A stretch of DNA of 64,000 nt, from assembly GCA_027475525.1 (NCBI GenBank), contig JAMWFC010000058.1, forward strand, positions 434,001 through 498,000. The letters are read 5' to 3'. How positions within the stretch are numbered: position 1 is the stretch's first letter; each line of letters starts with the position of its first letter. The notes beneath the pieces were generated by a model that searched no databases, was not told the origin of the DNA, and saw only the letters and a list, made by a program, of their open reading frames with translations. The stretch is from Macrolepiota albuminosa (lineage: Eukaryota; Basidiomycota; Agaricomycetes; Agaricales; Agaricaceae). Made by a program: the position numbers and the translations under genes. This document shows positions 37,101 to 49,023 of the stretch, in pieces.

Positions 37101-39982
37101 AATATCTGGATCAAGAGCCGCGACGATATCGACCGCTTTGTTAATAAGATCTATCTCACTCTCTACAACTTCGACCACTCCTTCACGGCAATAGGCCCGA
37201 TCATGGGGTCGACTTTGAATGAGAATCGTTACTCTGTAAGGAGGGGCATCCTCGGCTAATTGGTGTGCAAGAGATAGAGCAGCTACTTGATCAATTTCTG
37301 CATTGGGTGTTTTACCTTCGCGCGTTGGAGCTGCATCTTTACAGTATTGACTTTCAACTCATGACAAACATTCACTCACCGAAAACTTCGAGTCCCAAAA
37401 TGCTCATCGTCTGACGTACACGAGGAAGGGGTTTAGCAAGCAATTTGGAACCAGGCGTGTCCGTAAGACCATAAATATTTGCTGGCGTCGCCCCTTGAAT
37501 CTAGATGATACTGAGTAATGCAATTGCAATGATGAATGCAACGAGCTCAACCTGAGACCTCAGTTTCAGGTCCTTGCTACAAGTATCACTCTCGTCTTGT
37601 AAGAGCCACCTTCTGATTTCCTTGTTACTTGGGGGTGAACTTGAATACTCCCACCCACCAAGAGCATGGCATGTTAGATGTAACGCATTGAATGCATCTC
37701 CGTTTCCATCGTCATCCCACGCATCAAGATGTGTAATACCATGTCCTCCTTTGAGGTGATATAGTAGGCCTGCGTACTCTTTTGGCCGCTCAGGTACGTC
37801 GGGCAACGATGAATAGTATGGAGGTCTATAGACCTGTAACTGGAGCCCGTGGTCATCCATGGTATCACGAAGTATGGAAAGAGATGGAGGTGCTAATGAA
37901 TACTTATATCGATTCGAGCTTGCTGTTTTCGTATATGGAACGGTGTACGACTCCTTCAAGTGCTTCATTGTCATAGCATTGGGACGACAGTGATTCACGC
38001 CTAAGGAAGGTGCCAAGGAGGAACACGAGGTGCCAGAAGATGCAGCTTCTTGTTTTCTTGCAGAAAAATGAGAATTGCTTAATTGAGCCGTCATATCCCC
38101 CAGAGAGTTTTGGGGGAAAGAACAAGACTGCTCTGTAGACCTGAAAAGGTTGTCAGTGTTTGGTTTGGTGTGCTCATTGAGATGCAGATTGCTGACTTTA
38201 GTCGGTGATCCCCTTCCAGACCTGACTGAACCGAGGTCGTCATGGGTTCAGAGTCATCATCGAGCTCAAAAGGCCACAATGGATCAGCAGTCCGGTGAAC
38301 TCTGCACGGGTATCAACTTATAGGCATGGGATGTATGAGATAGAAGCGCACCGCGTCGGAGTAGCGGGAGATGGCGTATCACAATTTTTGTTGAGTCGCT
38401 CAGGGGGACTGAAGAGCCGTTGAGCAATAATCACGTCCAAAATCCGATAACTACCTAGATAATCTAAATCCTACTCCACTCTGTGATAACTGGTTCGAGG
38501 TGTACTCCAGAACTTTGAACGGATCGGAAGAACTAGTAGACTATCAGCATCCTGTGCGGGGATGTATGAAGGAACTTACACAGCAGGTTCTGTAGCTTCG
38601 CATTCCACATCCTGGATATCTTCCTCCTGGTGCAGCTCATCTTCGCTTTCTTCCAAACCTACATTTGTCTCCTCTTCGTCAGATTCCCCCCATTCCTCAC
38701 GGCTCATCAAGTTAGTGAGCTCTTGGTTAAGTTTCGGAACATCGACATTGATGGCCTTGACGTCTTCATGGTCAGTCAATTCGTCAGGAGCATCCCATTC
38801 CAACTGAGGAATGTTGTTTGTCGCGGAAGAAGTAGTGCACATCGCATCAGCTTCTCGGTATTGTTGACTTGGAGGCTTCCATGTTCTCCACTTGTCTTCC
38901 CAGAGTGCTTCAATACTTTCGAATGTGGTCATCACCCAATTATCCCACCCGTTAATTGTAGATGGTGGAGGGGACTGTGCGTCCCTATCCGCTTCTATTT
39001 TTTTGCGAATTTGAAACCAATATTCCGCTTCTGCGACCCAATCAGACCCAGAATCTCTCGCTGATTCAGAGGGATCTACAGGTATTGAGGGTGTGGGTTC
39101 AAGGCCAAGAGTCGTTCGCCTCCTTCGTTCATCATCCCAGAGCTCACGGACACTAACAATCAGAGGGTCTGCAGGAAAAGGTTCAGCGGGTATCCGAAGC
39201 TGATGGTGTATTTTTCGAGCAGAGATGCTATGCCTGTTGAGAATGCTAGGAGCGATGGCATCGGCTTCTATAGGCATACGAGTTTGACGCAAATATGGCG
39301 ATGGATTGAAAGATTGTCCATTGAATTTTAAACCAGCGAAATCCCCCTCCAACGTACTTTGTATGTCTCGCTGTAAGACGTCCTCAACATCAATCCAGCC
39401 ACAGCCATAAAGGCCAAAATCGCACATGAATTGCAAGACGAAGGAGAGATGGCTTTCAAAGACGAGGAACTTAGTTCCCATAACAATTCCCGACTGAAGA
39501 AGGGCGACCGCCCGACGAACATGACCAGGATCGACCAGATAAATCTTGAGAAATGGGCTATAAGAGGAATGAAAACCGTAAAAATGAACACCCTTGACAA
39601 GCAGTATAGCGCGGATGCACTGTGTATTAGGTGACAAGGGATCACGATTCAGAGAAAAAGCAATAGCGTGGTTCAGCGACTCCTTTAATTTATAGATGTA
39701 GCGATTCACTAAGGGGAGGTCAGACAATTTCAGACACCCTGCGTCGCAGATTTGCACACCATGATTGGCAGTCAGTTTGCCATGATATTCTATGAAGAAG
39801 TAAGGGTAGACCTGGTGTACATAGAGACAAGTCTTTTCTCCAACGGAAGAAGAGCCGAAGATCCTGATAACAGGAACGAGTGGGAGCAAAGAGTTATCCA
39901 GGGACCCAGGTTGAATAAGAGTGTAATCTATCTGGGTTATTTCCACGCGAAGAAAAGATTTAGATTGGATAGAAAGAGACAT
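34101..39982 (-). CDS. REV3: DNA polymerase zeta catalytic subunit
   Basis: Rev3 is the B-family polymerase that extends mismatched or damaged primer ends in translesion synthesis, with Rev7 and Rev1. The start is the ATG at 39982. The N-terminal domain reads LRVEITQIDYTL, CLYVHQVYPYFFIEYHG, YSPFLKIYLVDPGHVRRAVA and ESHLSFVLQFMCDFGLYGCG. A long low-complexity linker follows (38.6-39.1 kb). The mid region gives YRPPYYSSLPDVPERPKEYA. The exonuclease-like part gives ALDPDIVTGWDVQ and LTSYSLENVIFNLLHRR. The polymerase motifs are DFQSLYPSIMIAYNYCYSTC near 36.25 kb and VYGDTDSIFACAF near 35.57 kb. The C-terminal Cys-rich domains (CLVCGDPASQG, CATCCGTMV, LCESLDCPWMYSR) bind zinc and the Fe-S cluster/accessory subunits. 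Many short introns. Full-length family architecture. Confidence 0.94.
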
Positions 39983-40950
39983 TACAAATGTTACAAGGAT
40001 GTATATAATACATCGAGTTCGATATTATGAAAACTGGGCACAAACCCGCACCCTTTTGATTTGTCCTTGTTTGGCTCCCAAGATCCCATTTCTTGACTGT
40101 CCATATACTTCTTATGGAAAGTTTAGATGTCTCAAACTCATTAACTCTAAAGAATTATTCAAGGAATTACTATTAATGTCACATCACAACACATGGTCAG
40201 CACACCACATTGAAGCTCTGTACAAAGGAATTCATGATTTTTCTTGGACAACTTCTCTTGCAGTTGAATAAGTGTGAAGTTATCTGTTCTAAATGTAAAT
40301 TTGAGCCAAGATTTTACACTATAAAAGCTGTGTCTTTACAAAAAAAGAGCTTAAGTATGTTCACCTCTACTTAGATGGACAAGCCCATAACATATTACAC
40401 AAATCCTCAGTCTCAATAACAATGAGTTATCTACAAAGATACAAATTAGCCTTACTCTGATGATATACATTGATTAGAACATTTGTCATGTATTATAAAA
40501 TACAGTCTCTTGTACTATAGCAGGATTTACATAACCATTCATCAAGTACATCTTTGTAGCAGCCTGAGCCTATCTATTGCTTCCAGTTTTAGCTCTCAGA
40601 CTGCACTAGTGATTCTGTGGATTTGGATAACTGTACCATAAACTTAATACTTACATTGTCTATCAGGTACACTTTATACACAGTCTCTCATGCTGGACTG
40701 GGAACTAAATACCTATATTGTCTATCAACATACACTGTCCAAATTCCAACAGTGTGCTCCCCTCAGCAATGTGCTAACAAAATCCCACTTCATATCAAGA
40801 CATGAGCTTTCAGACTTTGGAAGCCGGCCCTTCAAAGCTTTACGCTTATCACCTGCTGCCCAATCCATGTTTTCCCTTGTTCCAGCTTTACGAATCCACG
40901 GACAAATCCTGGCTCGACGCATACATACCTCTCCCTAGATACCGTTACCG
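39983..40950. other. AT-rich intergenic island between REV3 and the epimerase
   Basis: About 970 bp with clearly lower GC than the flanking genes. It holds short open frames (for example 39999-40271, 40617-40805) with no recognisable domain. The sequence TTGTCTATCA recurs at about 40657 and 40720. Repeated phrases and low GC suggest decayed transposon DNA, but I find no protein motif or terminal repeat to prove it. Confidence 0.45.
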
Positions 40951-41887
40951 TTAAAGACGAAGAACTTTAAAATTCGGAACATACCATCCCCCCTCTTCCA
41001 TATCACTTATCGTATGGCCTCTATCCTGCGGATTCCACACAACTACATCCTTCAAATTCTTGGACGTGATCACAATTCGCCCCCCCGGCCAAACGATCTC
41101 ATAATTCTGGGAAGCATTCTCATAGACAGAATCGGTGTACTTCTTGACGTCAACACCGACTCTTTGCTCTACCTTAGGTTTTGCCTTGGCCTCCTCAGTG
41201 ATTTCAGTTTTATCATAATAAAACAAGTTCTGAAGAGGTGTCACAAGGAGCTCGTTGGCTGGTGCTTGCAGATAGGTATGTAGCAGGGCTTGAAATTCCA
41301 AAGTGTCTGAAGGAGACGTCGAAATATTAGTCACATGGAGATCGGTACTGAGTTGGTGTTCCGCAAGTGTGACGACATATGTGAGATGAAAAGGTCGATC
41401 ATATATCCTGCGTATTTTTTCGGTTGGTTCGAGTGCTGCATCGTCTGAAATCAGTCTCCACCGGATAATACTTGTACAAAGTTACAAACTGAGGCTGATA
41501 GATACACCCGTTTCATTGTCCATCACCTTTTCATTCCAGCTCCATTTTTCGCTCCGAGCGAACCCATGCTGACTGAGCTTTGCGTGCTCTGGAAGGGTCG
41601 GAGCGCCGAAACAAGGAAATACGACAGGAATGCCACCACGGACTGGTTTGGAACCATCTAAGGCTGCTTTCGAAGACAAAAAGAGTCTTTCAGTGGGCGT
41701 TGCATTCTGTGAACTCCCAGATTTCCATGATATGATTGTAGCACCATAGAACAGTATCTCGACACTGGAGCCCTTTGCAGGAGACGTGATTTGTTAACAG
41801 GTGAATCACATAAGCATATCACTGGGAATGTTGTTGCACCTTGGTGTGGCGAAGAATAACCCTATCCTGCAACACTTCGACAGGCAT
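40951..41887 (-). CDS. Glucose-6-phosphate 1-epimerase (hexose-6-phosphate mutarotase)
   Basis: Interconverts alpha and beta anomers of hexose-6-phosphates in the cytosol; homologous to yeast YMR099C. The ATG is at 41887. Exon 1 encodes MPVEVLQDRVILRHTK and is spliced in phase 0 (GT..AG) to GSSVEILFYGATIISWKSGS. Family landmarks follow: LFLSSKAALDGSKPVRGGIP, VVFPCFGAP, LSQHGFARSEKWSWNE, where the histidine of QHGFAR is the conserved catalytic-site residue. Later come LEFQALLHTYLQAPAN and YEIVWPGGRIVITSKNLKDV, and the end VWNPQDRGHTISDMEEGGW at 40951. About 290 residues, standard for the family. Divergent from the PP2A scaffold gene with 167 bp between the ATGs. Confidence 0.92.
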
Positions 41888-42054
41888 AAGCGGCAAAATC
41901 GACTTGAGGACGCCTCAGCCACAGCTCTGCTGACATCACTCCATCGATTCACAAGCGTGACACGTGATGCGTCGTGGAAACCAACTATTCTCTCGCCACC
42001 GCGTCCTCTGATTGCCTAGTGCTTTGAGCCGCTTCCTCTCAGCTTGTCTTTACC
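41888..42054. promoter_or_regulatory. 167-bp bidirectional promoter, epimerase / PP2A scaffold
   Basis: Head-to-head ATGs at 41887 (minus) and 42055 (plus) leave 167 bp. The stretch must carry the start signals of both genes unless transcription begins within neighbouring exons. No TATA box stands out. Confidence 0.45.
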
Positions 42055-44192
42055 ATGGATCCTGGGTTTTCACCTGAAGATGTTTGTCCTTTCTGAGGAT
42101 CTTTTTCAACATGACTGACTAGCTTCTTAATTCTCATTAGATTGCGCCGATCGCCATTCTTATGGACGAGCTTCGGTCTGAAGATGTTCAACTCCGCCTG
42201 AATGCTATTCACAGCATCCCTACCATAGCGCTAGCTCTTGGACCCGATCGTGCGCGTGATGAACTCATTCGCTTTCTTCAAGACTCTGTAGATGATGAAG
42301 ATGAGGTTTTGCTGGCATTGGCGGAGGAACTAGGCAGGAGTTTCCATGAGTATGTTGGAGGGAAGGAATATGCTCATGTATTACTGGGTCCACTTGAGAA
42401 TCTATCAGCAGTGGAAGAGACGTTGGTGCGAGATAAGGTGTGTGTCCATCTTCGTTTCATGTCTGTCCTCGATTGTCATCTTTGAAAAAGGCAGCAGAAT
42501 CTATCACAAAAATTGCAGGCGTCCTTTCTCAAGCCCAGCTCGAACGGTACTATATTCCATTGGTTAAACGGCTTTCAAATGGGGAATGGTTCACTTCTCG
42601 AACGTCATCTGCGTCCCTTTATTCCGCAGTTTATGCAAGAGTTTCTCCTACAATCCAAGAAGCTTTGCGAAAAGATTTTACTGATCTCAGTAAGGATGAT
42701 ACACCTATGGTTAGACGTGCCGCAGCGAAGTGGCTTGGTGTATGGTTTTGTATTCCTTGTGTAGTGTCAATACTGATATTCTCACAGCCGCTCCTGACCC
42801 ACCTTTCGCAAGACCATCTACTTTCGGACGGACTTCTTATTTATCACAAGCTCCAATCTGACGATCAAGATTCTGTTAGGCTTTTGACTATTGAAGACCT
42901 TATCATTCTTGCCCAGCGCATGTCTCCGGTTGAAATAAAAGAGCACCTTCTTAAGCAGATCAGAAACAGCATCGTGGACAAGAGCTGGCGCGTAAGGTAC
43001 ATGGCGGCGAGTCATTTCAATGAGGTAAGTGTATCAAGCATCGGTACATTTGACCATTCACAAAACATTTTACGCAGCTTGCCGAAGCTGTTGGGGCTGA
43101 ACTTGTTCGGGAGGAATTGATTGGGCACTATGTTCAATTATTGAAAGATAATGAAGCAGAGGTTCGAACTGCTGCCGCGGGTCAAATTCCTGGTGTGTTC
43201 GAAAACGTTTCCGACTTCTGATTCATCTTTTGACATCTACAACCAGGTTTCTCTAAGCTTCTCGACAAGGAAGTTGTTCTCGCCAAGATAGTGCCGTGTG
43301 TTCGTGACCTATCTCAAGACTCCTCACAACACGTCCGTGCGGCACTGGCTAGCCAGATTAGTGGGCTTGCGCCTCTTCTTGGTAATGAATCAACAGTCAA
43401 GGACCTGTTACCCCTTTTCCTGCACCTTTTAAAAGACGATTTTCCCGAAGTGAGGCTTAATATCATCAGCAAACTTGAAACCGTGAACAATGGTATGATT
43501 ATTACTTACATGATGACTTCTTCTAACACTCACACTCAGTCATTGGCATCGAGCTTCTCTCTGACAGTCTCCTACCTGCTATTGTGGAACTGGCTGAGGA
43601 CAAGAGTTGGCGTGTTCGACAGGCCATCATCGAATATATACCTCTTTTAGCCAATCAGTTAGGGAAACCCTTTTTTGACGAGCAACTGGGAAACCTTTGC
43701 ATGTCTTGGCTTGGAGATACCGTCTACAGTATACGAGAGGCCGCGACTGTGAATTTGAAAAAATTAACAGAAGTTTTTGGCGTTGATTGGGCCAGGGTCG
43801 CAATCGTACCCAAGGTTATGGGAATGGGACAACACCCCAATTATCTATTTAGAATGACAACTGTACAGGCAATCACTGTACGTTGGATTTCATTACATTT
43901 TCAATTTAAATACTGAAGACTGGCACAGACAATAACACCATCCCTGAACTTAGACATCGTACGTGCAGATATCATTGGTCCTTTGTTGGTGCTTGCGAAC
44001 GACCCTATCCCCAATATTCGTTTCAACGTGGCGAAATCGCTTGAAGTTTTGGCGTCGACTTATCAGTCAACAAAAGAAGGTCGTGATTTGATCCAACAAC
44101 AAGTGATTCCTGCCCTTGAGCAGCAAAGAAACGATCAAGATGCCGATGTCCGCTATTTCGCTGCACGTGCGCTCCAAAAGGCACAGGTATAA
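42055..44192 (+). CDS. TPD3: Protein phosphatase 2A scaffold (A/PR65) subunit, HEAT-repeat protein
   Basis: PR65 is the curved HEAT-repeat scaffold that holds the PP2A catalytic subunit and a B regulatory subunit. Exon 1 is ATG GAT CCT at 42055 (MDPGFSPED), spliced to [20 protein letters not shown] (phase 0, GT..AG). HEAT repeats follow: [132 protein letters not shown]. The end is [13 protein letters not shown] and TAA at 44192. The conserved DxxxxVR patterns are those of PR65. About 590 residues after removing short introns, as in the family. Confidence 0.95.
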
Positions 44193-45747
44193 TGTCAGAT
44201 TGTCTCAATCATTGCAAACCAAAGATTCGACATATTTTGTAGATTTCATCACAAGCATGTGCACTACCTCTGTCCGATTACTATCCTTTTGGAAGTTTGT
44301 TTGTTTCAACTGTTGAATGATCCCATTTCAATTGAGCATCAAAATCATCCAGCTTGGTCGTACTGAATATGATGTTTGCGTAACCATGACCTTGGTAATC
44401 CGTCAAGTCGTCAATCAGACTCTGTAGCGTTAGAGGCAGATATCTGCACGTCTGCAAGGAGTGATATAGATAGATGAGCAGTCGTTCATGGTTGTACATT
44501 TTGTTCTCGTTCATATTTGACCGGACGCGAGATACACCAGAACCGGTCAGAGTACCGTTTCACTAGTTCAAGGCATACCCTTCATATCGACTGGGGTAGA
44601 TGTTTCAACATCGTTCTGGATAACCATGATGTCCTCTCATCGTTCGATTGCATGAAGTGTCTGCAAATCTATCTTTTTCCCCCTCGGTTTTTGTTTCTAT
44701 AACTCATGCAACCCAGTTATTTTCTTCTGCCTTGCGAATCTGACAAGATTACCACCGTTCCTTTTGGGAACACGTTTCGAATGTAGCACTAGAGTTGGGA
44801 GATATTACGGACAAATCATGATGTCATCCCTTGGTATCGCTGTCTACTTATCGGTGGGTCCCCAATTGCACCGCTGGCTTCCTTGAACTTGTCCGGCCGC
44901 CGAGCCTGGTGTAGAGAACGGATCTACTTTGTCCCTGACTTTCTGGCGCATAATTAGTGGGCCTCTCCAATACGTAAACAATTGGGAGGAACAACGCCCG
45001 CGAATGCAACTGAAGAGCTGCGATATCTTAATCCATCGACTCTCCAATACGTAAACAATTGGGAGGAACAACGCCCGCGAATGCAACTGAAGAGCTGCGA
45101 TATCTTAATCCATCGACTAAGCCTTCGGAATCGGAATGAAAGATCTGTTTTGAACGTTGATCCAGCTTAAATCTCGTTCTGCACGTCTATTAAGCTAGCA
45201 TTGAGGCTTGCGCTACCGGACGCCAGAAGAAGTGACGATGTGTGACCGTTCCACCCATGGATTGAAAGGTTTGGCTTGTGCACTTTGTTTGTCCAACTAC
45301 TGCGGTGTACTCCTGCGCTTGTGTATTCCGGCCCTCTCCCGATGGGACATGCATCATCGTTGACTTAGGTCAATATCGTTTAATGGCAACACCTGTTACC
45401 TTCGCAATTGTTGGGAGGACTTAGTTATCGTCCTACGACTTGCTTGCCGATATGTCCGCCTCGCAACTCTCAAGCTTCTAACAGAAACGCCGCGTGCCGT
45501 ATTCAACTTATGTTTGACTTTGTTGTATTTTGTATCTGGTCTCATAATTGTGAGTTCAATCGAAGCAGCCAATTAGATTGCTTGTCTAAATAAGGTTTAC
45601 GGAAAATCGCATATAAAGATGGAATAGGTTGACAAGGTTCTTGACTTGCCTGTTTAACCTTCGCGCCGCCATCTTGAAGTGTCTCGCGTTGCTAATTACT
45701 CTACTCGTTAGCGCTAGCCGCTTAATTGTTCTATCTTCTGGTTCTAT
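44193..45747. other. Intergenic region with a 77-bp duplication, no supported gene
   Basis: About 1.55 kb. A 77-codon minus-strand frame (44281-44514, MNENKMYNHERLLIYLYHSL) starts with ATG but matches nothing I know and has no convincing neighbouring exons. The perfect 77-bp duplication lies at 44963-45118. The region before 45748 should hold the promoter of the secreted-protein gene. Confidence 0.45.
44963..45118. repeat. 77-bp-period tandem duplication, intergenic
   Basis: 44963-45041 equals 45040-45118, so the period is 77 with 79 matching positions. It lies outside any supported gene. Same period as five other duplications in the window. Confidence 0.96.
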
Positions 45748-46608
45748 ATGCCGTCCATAACTCGCATTATTATCGTCGCGGTGCACGCAGCTGCAGTTAT
45801 CACTCTGACTCACACAGCGTTGTGGACAATGGCAGCGCCGCTTCCGCTTCCGACAACTGGTTATATGCGCTCTGTCTCTCCTCCTCGAGACGTCAGCCGA
45901 TCTCCTCGAAGCATTAGAGTCGCTCGCAACGTGCCATCATCTTTTATGCCTACAATTCCTCATCCCGCTTTTTCTCCTGCGTCATCTTCTGAAGTGGAAC
46001 CCGATAAATCAGCCGCGGCTAGCACCGAGAACTCGACTGCCGACCCTAAGATACAACTCATGAAATTACATCAGGCGACAAAGCAGGACTCGAGAAACCT
46101 GAGTACATAGGTCGACTTTCCTTTACGATGGCTTTATTCTCATTTCTGTACTGTCTCAGAGAAGCTCGCTGAATCTGCATCCTTCAAAGCAAACGATGTT
46201 ACTTTTCAACGCAAATGTATAGCACAGTTAAATGCCTTCCACTCTAACATGCTTCGACAGCAAACTGCGCTTTCAGCGATCGTGACTGAGAAACACAAGA
46301 TTATCAGCGGCCGATCCGACCATAATGACCACGCAATGGAGGAGCTGCTCAAAGGCGTAATCATGGCTTGTAAAGATGGAATGAAATATTCTGAAGAACT
46401 CGTGAAAAATGTTCCAATTCTCGGCCCCTATCTCGCTCCGAGTAAGTTAGAAATGCTCAGTTTGTACTCTAAAAACATTTACGATTGATCTCAAGTTGCG
46501 TACGACGTGAAATGCCTGGTGGACGCTGTGCTTAACTACTCCAGAGATGTTCTTGTTGGTATTCTTAAAGACCTTCCTCCAGGCATCGCGAACCTACTTG
46601 GGGCCTAA
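45748..46608 (+). CDS. Unknown secreted protein with signal peptide and helical C-terminal half
   Basis: Three exons solved by hand: 45748-46102, 46160-46441 and 46496-46608, with GT..AG introns of 57 and 54 nt and matching phases, giving about 249 residues. The N-terminus has a hydrophobic run (IIIVAVHAAAVITL) like a signal peptide, with possible cleavage near ALWTMAAP. A Ser/Pro-rich stretch follows (SVSPPRDVSRSPRSIRVARN). The C-terminal half looks helical: FKANDVTFQRKCIAQLNAFH, AMEELLKGVIMACKDGMKYS, EELVKNVPILGPYLAP, CLVDAVLNYSRDVLVGILKD, and ends ANLLGA. I recognise no named domain. Two or more cysteines remain in the mature part. The sequence fits a basidiomycete-specific secreted family, but that is inference. 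Confidence 0.65.
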
Positions 46609-48246
46609 CTTGCCGTTGTTCACGGCCATCCTTCACGCAGGCATAGACCTACCTCTAATCACATGGACAGTACCTAACTTTGTTTTCGTTCCTTGTTTTG
46701 TTGACAGTCCTACTATGATACCATCTTTTTCCTATAGCATAATGACTATTACCATACTTCGAACACTTTGTTACGTCTGATACACGTGGTACGTCACAAT
46801 AGCACCCATAATATTGCTTTGGTTAAGTAATTTACCAGCAGCGAGGACTTATTCACACTGTGATAAGTGCTCTATTACGCGTCTTGCACTAGTTCTATTT
46901 ATTAAAACAAAAAATCAATGTGATTTCTCCTTTCGTTTATTGAAAATTGCCCCGTCGGAACTGAAAAGCTCTTACTTGCATATGCATCTGAATCGGCAGC
47001 TGTCACACGAACAGCTTGTTGCCAAGAACACTGTACAATAGACCGTTCGATTTCAAGCACCTGTGTCTCGTATATATTCTTATCTATATTTTGCCTGTTG
47101 GATTTTGTGTCGGTGTGTGTGCTATCTGGGGATTCGCACTTTGTAAGATCGTAATAGGAAGTGTGATGACCTGACTCGGCCGCGTCAGTAGCTAATGGGT
47201 GATGACATGAAAGGGGGAATAGGAGAGTGCTGGTTCTTATCTGTTTCCAGCCTGTTCTCTGGGTGCACTTGGCTAGCGATCAGCTCCTTCCGATGGGTGA
47301 TTTCCTGTATGCCAATCTCTCAGTTGGCTTCTATTCCTCTCGTCTCCTCCTGCCTCCTATCCTTCGTTCCTCCCATTCCCACATCATGACTCCTCCTACC
47401 CATTCTCCCTCTCGTCCTCCTGAATTCCCGACCACCGCTCATCCTCACCCACCATGTCTCCCTCGTTTTCTTCGTCTTTCAGTGTCGGTCATTACCGAAA
47501 AGTACACAACTCTGGGTTACATGTAAACCTCCTATTACCGGTTTCTTTAACAATTTTGGCTCATGTACATTTCAAATACTGCCAATTCTGTAAAGTGCAT
47601 GGTTGGTAATGTAGTCTGTATGTGTTGTATGTATACATTGTGATTTTTGTTTTATGTATTCCCTCGCAGATGTGTTTGTGGCAAATTAAACCGGCGTGGT
47701 CACGTCGTAGTATACAATATGGGGACTATGGTGTGAGTGAGTGCGTAGTGTATCTGGGAGGGGGTTAATGTCGGTAGTCCCTATGTGTTCTCCGTACACG
47801 AGGTGTCGTTGACCTCCCGTGGTGTGTGACCCGGGCCTTACCTTTTCTTAATGCGTGTGTTCTGTTGTCCACGGTCGTGTTGTGTCTCCCCTCCTCTCTT
47901 CAGTGCTCTCTCCTCACTGTCTAGAAATCCATTTCGAAGCTGAGACTAGCTTCCTGCCACAGATCTGAAATTCAACCTCATATCCACCCTGGGTTCGGTT
48001 GATCGGAACTGAATAACGCGTAGAGTGTAGACAACGGCTGCTGGGTTATGGGTCTCCGGAAGTCAATCAAAGCGTTATGTTCATTGACAGTAAAATAACC
48101 CTCTCCTTCGCCTTGCGAACAAACTGCAGTCACGCGATCCTGTACGCGGAGATTGCCGGAAGGACTGTGCAGTTGCAGCCACCGAAAGCTTCCTCTTGGA
48201 AATCGACCAGTCGCGCGCTCGACGACCTCAAGACCTTCCTGTAAAT
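46609..48246. other. Long intergenic region with CT-rich part, no supported gene
   Basis: About 1.64 kb between the secreted-protein gene and RPS24. The part 47340-47500 is pyrimidine-rich (repeated CTCCT/CCTCC) and gives a 99-codon frame that looks like composition noise. The part 47580-47700 is rich in TGTATGT steps. The last few hundred bases should hold the strong ribosomal-protein promoter. I see no coding region I can support. Confidence 0.5.
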
Positions 48247-48812
48247 ATGGTCTGTCTTACTCATATATGTAACATGACAACATGCTGATGCCTCTCAGGC
48301 CGACTCAGCCCCAATCACTCTGCGGACTCGTAAATTTATCACTAACCGACTCCTGGCTCGTCGTCAATTTGTCCTTGATGTCCTCCACCCCTCTCGCCCT
48401 AATGTCTCTAAGGCTGAACTCTCAGAGAAGCTTGCCACTCTCTACAAAACTCAGAAGGAACGTGTTGTTACGTTCGGTTTTAGGACGCATTTTGGTGGAG
48501 GAAGGAGCACTGGCTTTGCCTTGATTTATGATGATGAGGCGTCACAAAAGAAATTCGAGCCCAAGTACAGGCTCGTTCGTGTACGCAATCTTTCACATTC
48601 CTTCCCACAAGTTGACTTACGCTTTATCAAAGTCTGGTTTGTCGGCTAAGGTTGATAAGCCCTCGCGCAAACTGCGAAAGGAACGCAAGAACCGCGCAAA
48701 GAAGGTGTGCCCTTCTTGATCCCTGTTCTATTTAACGATATTCAAATCCATTTTCCAGTTCCGTGGCACGAAAAAGAGCAAGGCTGCGGAGCCCCCGAAG
48801 AAGGGCAAGTAG
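48247..48812 (+). CDS. RPS24: 40S ribosomal protein S24 (eS24)
   Basis: Component of the small ribosomal subunit. The ATG at 48247 stands alone at the end of exon 1, a common layout for ribosomal genes; a 49-nt intron (48250-48298) follows. Exon 2 encodes [70 protein letters not shown] and FEPKYRLVR. Two more exons give [24 protein letters not shown] and, after a last intron, [17 protein letters not shown] with TAG at 48810-48812. About 150 residues with the Lys-rich tail, as expected. A 77-bp duplication lies in the presumed 3' UTR, 57 bp after the stop. Confidence 0.96.
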
Positions 48813-48869
48813 TGGTGTTGCGCTGGTCCATATTTCACTCATTTTGCTACTATGAAATACTTTGCACCG

Positions 48870-49023
48870 CGCTCTATGTATCTATGGCCTATGAGTTATG
48901 ATCGAGCACTCGAACACGACTTGCGAGCACGACATCTTCGTAAAACCGCTCTATGTATCTATGGCCTATGAGTTATGATCGAGCACTCGAACACGACTTG
49001 CGAGCACGACATCTTCGTAAAAC
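48870..49023. repeat. Perfect 77-bp tandem duplication in the RPS24 3' flank
   Basis: Copy 1 is 48870-48946 and copy 2 is 48947-49023, identical, flanks mismatched. It lies between the convergent RPS24 and ARP1 genes and does not touch coding sequence. Confidence 0.97.

Noticed and set aside
39999..40271. 90-codon plus-strand ORF in the AT-rich island
   Set aside because: It overlaps the REV3 upstream region, has no domain, and has low-GC codon composition unlike the neighbouring genes.
44281..44514. 77-codon minus-strand ORF as a gene
   Set aside because: It starts with ATG, but there are no convincing flanking exons and no recognisable motif; the length is within chance for this GC content.
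47195..47526. Two overlapping plus-strand frames as a Pro/Ser-rich gene
   Set aside because: They follow a pyrimidine-rich stretch, and the composition alone explains the open frames. No splice model or domain supports them.
3999..49023. The 77-bp repeats as CRISPR, mobile-element target duplications or microsatellites
   Set aside because: Each has only two copies with no spacer. The units are unrelated to each other and nothing lies between the copies. The constant 77 period fits assembly overlap instead.
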